A stretch of DNA of 64,000 nucleotides, taken from Novilysobacter_A longmucuonensis. GTDB taxonomy: Bacteria; Pseudomonadota; Gammaproteobacteria; Xanthomonadales; Xanthomonadaceae. Shown in pieces: positions 61,913 to 64,000 of the stretch (the first letter of the stretch is position 1; every line of letters begins with the position of its first letter). The position numbers and the translations under genes are program-made. Location of the stretch: positions 1 to 64,000 of the forward strand of contig NZ_JBJMAW010000002.1 in NCBI RefSeq assembly GCF_046600735.1. The letters run 5' to 3'. Below the pieces are notes generated by a model. That model searched no databases. It was not told the DNA's origin and worked only from the letters and a program-made list of their open reading frames with translations.

Positions 61913-64000
61913 CTACAGCGTGCGCTGTACTTCGATGCGCTCGAAGCACTCGATCTGGTCGCCCGGCTTGACGTCGTTGTACTGCTTCACGCCGATGCCG
62001 CACTCGGTGTTGACGCGCACCTCGTCGACGTTCTCCTTGAAGCGACGCAGCGATTCCAGCTCGCCCTCGAAGATCACCGTGTTGTCGCGCAGCACGCGGA
62101 TCGGCTTGCTGCGCTTGACCACGCCCTCGACCACCATCGAGCCTGCGACCGCGCCGAACTTGGAGCTGCGGAAGACTTCGCGGACCTCGGCGGTGCCGAT
62201 GATGTCCTCGCGGATCTCCACGCCCAGGATGCCCGAGGCGACCTGCTTCACCTGGTCGATCACGTCATAGATGATCGAGAAGTAGCGCAGGTCCACGCCG
62301 TTGGTCTCGATGAGTTTGCGCGCGGTCGCGTCGGCACGCACGTTGAAGCCGATGATGGTGGCCTTGGAGGTCGAGGCCAGTTGCGCGTCGGACTCGGTGA
62401 TGCCGCCGACGCCGGATCCGATGACGTTGATGCGGATGGCCTCGGTCGACAGCGCGGTCAGCGCCTCGCGCAATGCCTGCACCGAGCCCTGCACGTCGGC
62501 CTTTACGATCAGCGGCAGGCTGAGCTGGCCTTCGCCCTGGCCGAGCTGCGCCATGATGTCTTCCATGCGGTTGCCGCCCTGGGCCAGGCGCGACTCGCGG
62601 CGCTTGCCCTCGCGCTGCTGGGCGACATCCTTGGCCAGGCGCTCGTCGTCGACCACGACGAAGTCGTCGCCGGCATCGGGCACGCCCGACAGGCCGAGCA
62701 CCTGCACCGGGATCGACGGGCCGGCTTCCGGCACCTGCGAGCCGGTCTCGTCGAACAACGCGCGCACGCGGCCGTACTGCACGCCGCAGACCAGGTAGTC
62801 GCCCTTCTTCAGCGTGCCCTGCTGGATCAGCACCGTGGCAACCGGGCCGCGGCCCTTGTCGAGCGCGGATTCGATGACCACACCGGCGGCGCGGCCTTCG
62901 TGCACCGCCCGCAGTTCGAGATACTCGGCCTGCAGCGAGATCGCGTCGAGCAGCGAATCCACGCCGGCACCGGTTTTGGCCGACAGCTCGACGAACTGGA
63001 CGTCGCCGCCGAACTCCTCGGCGACCACTTCGTGCGCGAGCAGTTCGTTCTTGACCCGCGTCGGGTCGGCGTCGGCCTTGTCGATCTTGTTGACCGCGAT
63101 GATCAGCGGGACATTGGCGGCGCGTGCGTGCTGCACCGCCTCGACGGTCTGCGGCATCACGCCGTCGTCGGCCGCGACCACCAGCACCACGATGTCGGTG
63201 AGCTTGGCGCCGCGGGCGCGCATCGAGGAGAACGCCGCGTGACCCGGGGTATCCAGGAAGCTGATGACGCCCTTGTCGGTTTCGACGTGATACGCGCCGA
63301 TGTGCTGGGTGATGCCGCCCGCCTCGCCGGTGGCGACCTTGGTGCGGCGGATGAAGTCGAGCAGCGAGGTCTTGCCGTGGTCGACGTGGCCCATGATCGT
63401 GACCACCGGCGGACGCGTGGCCTTGTCGCCCTGTGCATCCTCGACGTGGGCGAGCAGTTCGTTCTCGACGTCGCCGGCATCGGCCCGTACCACGTTGTGG
63501 CCGAGCTCCTCGGTCACCAGCGCGGCGGTGTCGTGGTCGATGCTCTGGGTAATGGTCGCCATGACGCCCATCTTGAACAACGCCTTGACCACATCGCCGC
63601 CCTTGAGCGCCATCTTCTGGGCCAGGTCGGCCACGGTGATGGTGTCGCCGATCGCGACATCGCGCACGATCGGCGCGGTCGGGCGGGTGAAGCCGGTGCC
63701 CGAGCGCGACTGGTCGGCATGGCGACGCGGCTTGGCACGGCCGCGGGCACCGCTGGAGCGGCGCGCGCGGTCGGAGGCGCTCAGGTGCATCTGGCCGGCG
63801 AAGCGCTTGGTGCGGTCATCGTCCTCGACGCCGGCGGCCATGACATGCGAGCCACGGGTCTTGTGCCGCGGCGCGCCGCGGTCCTCGGTCCGGGGCGCGG
63901 CGGGCGGCTTGGGATGGCCGTGGCCGTGGGTGGCAGCGGCGGCCTTGCGTGCCGGATCGTCCTCACCGGCCAGCGCACTGGCGTCGGCGGCTGCAGCCGC
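61913..64000 (-). CDS. infB: Translation initiation factor IF-2 (C-terminal part; 5' end outside the window)
   Basis: IF-2 places initiator tRNA on the 30S subunit. The visible 695 codons are open to base 64000. They begin in the variable Ala/His/Pro-rich N-domain (KAAAATHGHGHPKPPAAPRTEDRG), continue with the IF2_N-like segment TITVADLAQKMALKGGDVVKALFKMG, and then the GTPase domain: G1 GHVDHGKTSLLDF, switch region GGITQHIGAYHV, DTPGHAAF, NKIDKADADPTR. Domains II-IV end with YNDVKPGDQIECFERIEVQRTL. It leads the infB-rbfA-truB-rpsO-pnp cluster. Confidence 0.97.
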   Translation of the reverse strand, partial: AAAAADASALAGEDDPARKAAAATHGHGHPKPPAAPRTEDRGAPRHKTRGSHVMAAGVEDDDRTKRFAGQMHLSASDRARRSSGARGRAKPRRHADQSRSGTGFTRPTAPIVRDVAIGDTITVADLAQKMALKGGDVVKALFKMGVMATITQSIDHDTAALVTEELGHNVVRADAGDVENELLAHVEDAQGDKATRPPVVTIMGHVDHGKTSLLDFIRRTKVATGEAGGITQHIGAYHVETDKGVISFLDTPGHAAFSSMRARGAKLTDIVVLVVAADDGVMPQTVEAVQHARAANVPLIIAVNKIDKADADPTRVKNELLAHEVVAEEFGGDVQFVELSAKTGAGVDSLLDAISLQAEYLELRAVHEGRAAGVVIESALDKGRGPVATVLIQQGTLKKGDYLVCGVQYGRVRALFDETGSQVPEAGPSIPVQVLGLSGVPDAGDDFVVVDDERLAKDVAQQREGKRRESRLAQGGNRMEDIMAQLGQGEGQLSLPLIVKADVQGSVQALREALTALSTEAIRINVIGSGVGGITESDAQLASTSKATIIGFNVRADATARKLIETNGVDLRYFSIIYDVIDQVKQVASGILGVEIREDIIGTAEVREVFRSSKFGAVAGSMVVEGVVKRSKPIRVLRDNTVIFEGELESLRRFKENVDEVRVNTECGIGVKQYNDVKPGDQIECFERIEVQRTL

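Overview
The window is high-GC chromosomal DNA from a gammaproteobacterium of the Xanthomonadaceae/Lysobacteraceae (Lysobacter, Luteimonas or Stenotrophomonas-like). The basis is the gene content and order (lolC-lolD-comEC-exbB-exbD-msbA-lpxK-kdsB-LMW phosphatase-uvrC-pgsA-tRNA Gly/Cys/Leu, sdhCDAB, infB-rbfA-truB-rpsO-pnp), the abundance of TonB receptors, and a family of GTAGGAGCG... REP-like palindromes. Genus was not determined.

Region 1 (1 to about 21.9 kb) is accessory. It opens with the end of an IS3-family element and a truncated hsdS. Then come an ECF sigma/anti-sigma-type operon, two secreted serine beta-lactamase-like hydrolases, a SnoaL-like protein, a LytS/LytTR two-component pair, a low-GC esterase lipoprotein, an S41 peptidase, a DJ-1/PfpI-OmpR-histidine kinase operon, an M1 aminopeptidase, a TonB receptor, and a BlaI/BlaR1-like pair in which the membrane M56 protease is fused to a LytM (M23) peptidoglycan hydrolase. 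Nearly every gene is on the minus strand. Three attC-like integron recombination sites lie between minus-strand genes at 4.4, 5.0-5.1 and 10.3-10.5 kb. The region ends with an AlpA-like excisionase gene and a 3' half-tRNA-Val next to the original tRNA terminator, which I read as the right attachment site of a genomic island whose left end lies before the window.

Region 2 (22-26.6 kb) holds an arsC-like reductase, an FMN-dependent glutamate synthase-family membrane protein, a lytic transglycosylase, a small exported protein and three tRNA genes (Gly-GCC, Cys-GCA, Leu-UAA on the minus strand).

Region 3 (26.6-44.7 kb) is core genome on the minus strand. It covers phospholipid synthesis and excision repair (pgsA, uvrC), then a long envelope-biogenesis cluster (lolC, lolD, comEC, exbB, exbD, msbA, lpxK, kdsB, phosphatase), sdhE with a cptA/ygfX-like partner, a MAPEG protein, and the succinate dehydrogenase operon sdhCDAB. 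A previously easy-to-miss 58-codon gene for a DUF1674/SDHAF4-like assembly factor lies upstream of sdhC.

Region 4 (44.7-57.2 kb) has ygfZ, a fused 2-oxoacid dehydrogenase E1, a GNAT acetyltransferase, glutaryl-CoA dehydrogenase, a second TonB receptor, DNA polymerase IV, Tex and a lipoprotein preceded by a Fur-box-like sequence. Region 5 (57.4-64 kb) is the translation/RNA decay cluster pnp-rpsO-truB-rbfA-infB, with infB running off the window. Intergenic spaces of the core part are filled with several palindromic repeat families, including a four-fold tandem array at 40.4-40.8 kb.
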